Origin: Bacteroidota bacterium | GTDB taxonomy: Bacteria > Bacteroidota > Bacteroidia > Chitinophagales > Chitinophagaceae | DNA length: 64,000 bases | Assembly: GCA_023386045.1 (NCBI GenBank) | Contig: JAEWKK010000030.1 | Span: forward strand, 278,271 to 342,270 | Direction: 5' to 3' | In this document: piece after piece, positions 61,304 to 64,000 of the stretch | How the letters are laid out: each line of letters opens with the position of its first letter | Position numbering within the stretch: the stretch's first letter is position 1 | Program-made: the position numbers and the translations under genes | Notes under the pieces: generated by a model | Seen by the model: the letters and a program-made list of their open reading frames with translations, nothing else | The model's database searches: none | Told to the model about the DNA's origin: nothing

Positions 61304-63715
61304 ATGATAGAATATATCAGGCCATTCAGTGCAATCTCCATTAGCGATGTTGGTATTGTAGGTGGCAAGAATTCTTCGCTTGGGGAAATGTTCAGCAGGT
61401 TATCAAAAAAAGGTATCCTGGTGCCCAATGGTTTTGCTACAACAGCAGACGCATTCTGGCAATTTCTGGAAATGAACCAGTTACAGGAACAGTTGCAGAA
61501 GCTGATGAATTCTCTGGACAGGAAAAAATTTTCCAATCTCAAGGTAGTTGGTCAAAAATCAAGAGAATTGATTTTGAATGCACAGCTTTCTGCAGAACTA
61601 TCAGAGGCCATTACCAAGGCTTATGAAAATCTGAGTAATGACAGTAACCCGGATGTTGCTGTGCGCAGCAGCGCCACAGCAGAAGATCTCCCCCAGGCTT
61701 CCTTTGCTGGCCAGCATGAATCTTATCTCAATATCAGGGGCGCTTCAGAAGTGCTCAGGGCTGTACAAAAATGTTTTGCTTCACTCTATACCGACCGTGC
61801 TATCAAGTACAGGGAAGACAATGGATTTGCTCATGAAAAAGTAGCGCTATCTGTGGGTATTCAACTCATGGTTCGTTCCGATAAAGGCAGTTCGGGTGTT
61901 GCATTTACCCTGGAACCAGAATCTGGATTTAAAGATATTATTCATATCAGTGGTGTATGGGGTTTGGGAGAAAACCTGGTACAGGGTACAGTAACACCGG
62001 ATGAGTACCTGGTATTCAAGCCTGCCTTATTGCAGCAGAAAAAAGCCATCATACAAAAAAAACTGGGCGACAAAGCCATGACCATGATCTATGCAAGTGA
62101 AAGCAGTAGCGAAGCTGTAGTAAATATTCCAACACCCATTGAAAAACAGGAGCAATATGTTTTAACCGATGAGGAAGTATTGCAGCTTTCTGAATGGTGC
62201 ATGGATATCGAAAAGCACTATGCAAAACCCATGGATATTGAATGGGCTAAAGATGGCTTCAATAATAAGATCTATATCATCCAGGCCAGGCCTGAAACAG
62301 TGCAGTCGGCAAGGAATAACCAGATCATACAGGAATACAGCCTACTCAGGAAGGCAGTACCTCTTGCTGTAGGACAGGCCATTGGTAGCAAGGTAGCACA
62401 GGGGAGGGCAAGGATACTTCATTCACCAAAAGAAGCAGATAAGCTAATGTCTGGTGATATTGTGGTTACTGAACTGACCAGTCCTGACTGGGATCCTTTA
62501 TTAAAAAATGCAGGTGCAATTGTGACAAATAAAGGTGGAAGAACCAGCCATGCTTCCATAGTGGCAAGGGAACTGGGGGTTCCTGCTGTTGTAGGCTGCA
62601 ATAATGCCACAGAAGTGATAGCCGATGGGGCAATGATCACTGTTTCCTGTTGTGAAGGAAAGAACGGAAACATTTATGAGGGTGAAATTCCCTTCAAGGT
62701 TACTGAAACAGATTTTTCTTCCATCACCAAACCAGAAGGAACAAATGTGATGCTCATTGTTGGTGACCCTGATAAGGCCTTTCAACTTTCTTTTTATCCG
62801 AATGATGGAGTAGGATTGATGCGGTTGGAATTCATCATTACACATTCCATACAGGTGCATCCCATGGCCCTGGTGAAATATGATGAGATCAAGGATGAAA
62901 ATGTAAGGAACAGGATTGAAGAACTGACGCATCATTATCCTGATAAAAAGCAATACTTCGTTGAAAAGCTGGCACAGGGCGTGGCTACCATTGCTGCTGC
63001 TTTTTATCCCAAGGATGTGATCGTGCGGATGAGTGATTTCAAAACAAATGAATATGCCAACCTTATTGGCGGTAAAGCATTTGAACCAGAAGAAGAAAAC
63101 CCGATGATCGGTTTCCGCGGTGCTTCAAGGTATTATCATGAGCTGTACCGGGAAGGCTTTGCATTGGAATGTGCAGCAGTGAGGATGGTAAGAAATGAAA
63201 TGGGGTTTGATAATGTCAAGATCATGATTCCCTTCTGCCGCACGGTTGATGAAGCTTTGAAGGTCATTCATGTTATGCGCGATAATGGGTTGGACAGGGA
63301 TGAGGATCCCAGCCTGCAATTTTATATGATGGCAGAAATACCCAGTAATGTATTGCTGGCTGAAAAATTCGCTGGTTTGTTTGATGGTTTCTCTATCGGC
63401 TCCAACGATCTCACGCAATTGACCCTGGGTATTGATCGTGATTCAGCTATTGTAAGTCATTTGTTTAGTGAACAGGATGAAGCAGCAAAGGCCATGATCG
63501 GGTTGATGATTGAAAAGGCGATCAGGTCGGGGACTAAAATTGGGCTTTGCGGACAGGCGCCCAGTGATTATCCGGAGTTTGCACAGTTCCTGGTAGAAAA
63601 AGAGATCAGCAGCATTTCTTTTAATCCTGATGCACTGCTTAAGGGAATAGAAAATATCAAAGTGGCAGAGAAGAAAACGGTAGCAAGCTCATTGGATCAG
63701 CTGTTGAGTTTTTGA
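61304..63715 (+). CDS. ppsA: Phosphoenolpyruvate synthase
   Basis: 803 residues from ATG 61304; a TTG at 61250 would add an implausible membrane-like N-terminus inside the promoter region. The N-terminal ATP-grasp domain has VRSSATAEDLPQASFAGQHE (about 118-137). The phospho-carrier His416 lies in GGRTSHASIVAREL. The C-terminal TIM barrel has Cys749 in GLCGQAPSDYP, the proton-donor Cys. It makes PEP from pyruvate and ATP for gluconeogenesis. A Crp-type site links it to the sulfur regulon. Confidence 0.93.
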   Translation: MIEYIRPFSAISISDVGIVGGKNSSLGEMFSRLSKKGILVPNGFATTADAFWQFLEMNQLQEQLQKLMNSLDRKKFSNLKVVGQKSRELILNAQLSAELSEAITKAYENLSNDSNPDVAVRSSATAEDLPQASFAGQHESYLNIRGASEVLRAVQKCFASLYTDRAIKYREDNGFAHEKVALSVGIQLMVRSDKGSSGVAFTLEPESGFKDIIHISGVWGLGENLVQGTVTPDEYLVFKPALLQQKKAIIQKKLGDKAMTMIYASESSSEAVVNIPTPIEKQEQYVLTDEEVLQLSEWCMDIEKHYAKPMDIEWAKDGFNNKIYIIQARPETVQSARNNQIIQEYSLLRKAVPLAVGQAIGSKVAQGRARILHSPKEADKLMSGDIVVTELTSPDWDPLLKNAGAIVTNKGGRTSHASIVARELGVPAVVGCNNATEVIADGAMITVSCCEGKNGNIYEGEIPFKVTETDFSSITKPEGTNVMLIVGDPDKAFQLSFYPNDGVGLMRLEFIITHSIQVHPMALVKYDEIKDENVRNRIEELTHHYPDKKQYFVEKLAQGVATIAAAFYPKDVIVRMSDFKTNEYANLIGGKAFEPEEENPMIGFRGASRYYHELYREGFALECAAVRMVRNEMGFDNVKIMIPFCRTVDEALKVIHVMRDNGLDRDEDPSLQFYMMAEIPSNVLLAEKFAGLFDGFSIGSNDLTQLTLGIDRDSAIVSHLFSEQDEAAKAMIGLMIEKAIRSGTKIGLCGQAPSDYPEFAQFLVEKEISSISFNPDALLKGIENIKVAEKKTVASSLDQLLSF

Positions 63716-63732
63716 CAGGTCACAATTGAATT

Positions 63733-63763
63733 GTTTAAGGTTTAAGGTTTAAAGTTTAAGGTT
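63733..63763. repeat. Short tandem repeat of TTTAAGG units
   Basis: About four imperfect copies of gtttaag(g). It lies between ppsA and the transposase fragment and may mark the edge of the insertion sequence. Confidence 0.6.
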
Positions 63764-63780
63764 GTAAGGGATGTAAGTGC

Positions 63781-64000
63781 CTAAAATACGTTGACCGTTT
63801 TTTTAACTCCTGTTGATTTAGTTTTTGTACTCTTTGGCAATGGATAATTTTTCTGATTCTGTTCAATAGTGGGAGTAAAGTTGCAAAAATTATCTATTGC
63901 CGAAGAGGAGCCGCCGGCAGGCATATTCTTTTCAAAAACAACAGGAGGCATTTTCTTTAATGATTTATGTGGTCTTTTAAAGTTGTAGTTGTGGACTGCT
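63781..64000 (-). CDS. IS3-family transposase, C-terminal part (cut by the window edge)
   Basis: The last 72 codons of a minus-strand gene that continues past position 64000. HNYNFKRPHKSLKKMPPVVF is the characteristic ending of IS3-type DDE transposases (YN-x3-RPH-x-SL). The tail after it is unusually long (about 45 residues). Stop codon TAG at 63781-63783. Whether the element is intact cannot be seen here. Confidence 0.85.
   Translation of the reverse strand, partial: AVHNYNFKRPHKSLKKMPPVVFEKNMPAGGSSSAIDNFCNFTPTIEQNQKNYPLPKSTKTKSTGVKKTVNVF

Overview
The window comes from a Bacteroidota chromosome, most likely family Chitinophagaceae or a close relative. The evidence is an arginine operon built on the Bacteroidota-type acyl-ornithine carbamoyltransferase (argF'), DUF2723, DUF6263 and DUF6132 families, half-size YeeE/YedE pairs, few Shine-Dalgarno sequences, and promoter boxes close to the Bacteroidota -7 consensus TAnnTTTG. 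No rRNA or CRISPR array is present. Two tRNA genes are, tRNA-Asp(GTC) and tRNA-Gln(TTG).

Layout. 0-11 kb: housekeeping and membrane genes (Gfo/Idh/MocA oxidoreductase, KAS III-like enzyme, RRM protein, MgtA-type P-type ATPase overlapping a flippase-like protein, FMN reductase, DUF2945 protein, CPA2 antiporter). 11-14.6 kb: a compact phage-derived module of a LexA-like XRE/S24 repressor divergent from five genes, including a Sak4-like recombinase ATPase. 14.6-16 kb: a phytanoyl-CoA dioxygenase-like gene between two large palindromic intergenic repeats. 16-22.9 kb: glutamate dehydrogenase, ccmB-ccmC-ccmD, a lipoprotein, thymidine kinase and Kdo transferase. 23-29.4 kb: nucleotide-sugar genes for surface polysaccharide (DegT aminotransferase, UDP-glucose dehydrogenase, UDP-glucuronate decarboxylase, TviB/WbpA-like dehydrogenase, RmlC, RmlD), with a third palindromic repeat. 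29.4-37.7 kb: a complete arginine operon in the order acetyltransferase-argG-argC-argD-argF'-argB-deacetylase-argH, preceded by a possible leader peptide. 38-50 kb: priA, murB, a MoxR/VWA pair, a very large DUF2723 membrane protein, a SAM hydrolase and an SDR.

51.7-63.7 kb holds the most coherent system: a reactive-sulfur/thiosulfate regulon. It includes a Crp/Fnr regulator, a CstB-like persulfide dioxygenase-rhodanese, a single-domain rhodanese, a DUF6132 protein, an OprD-like porin, a TsdA-like dihaem thiosulfate dehydrogenase, a YeeE/YedE pair, a TauE-type exporter, thioredoxin, a TlpA-like protein and PEP synthase. Six good matches to the 14-bp palindrome GTGAYnnnnRTCAC lie before these genes, plus one close variant and one weaker match. 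Five of them are centred 53-61 bp before a start codon. The regulator's recognition helix carries the Arg-Glu-(x3)-Arg spacing that E. coli CRP uses to read GTGA. The layout resembles the staphylococcal cst operon but with a Crp/Fnr protein as the likely sensor.

The right edge cuts an IS3-family transposase gene. All functional calls come from reading motifs and gene context; no database search was run.
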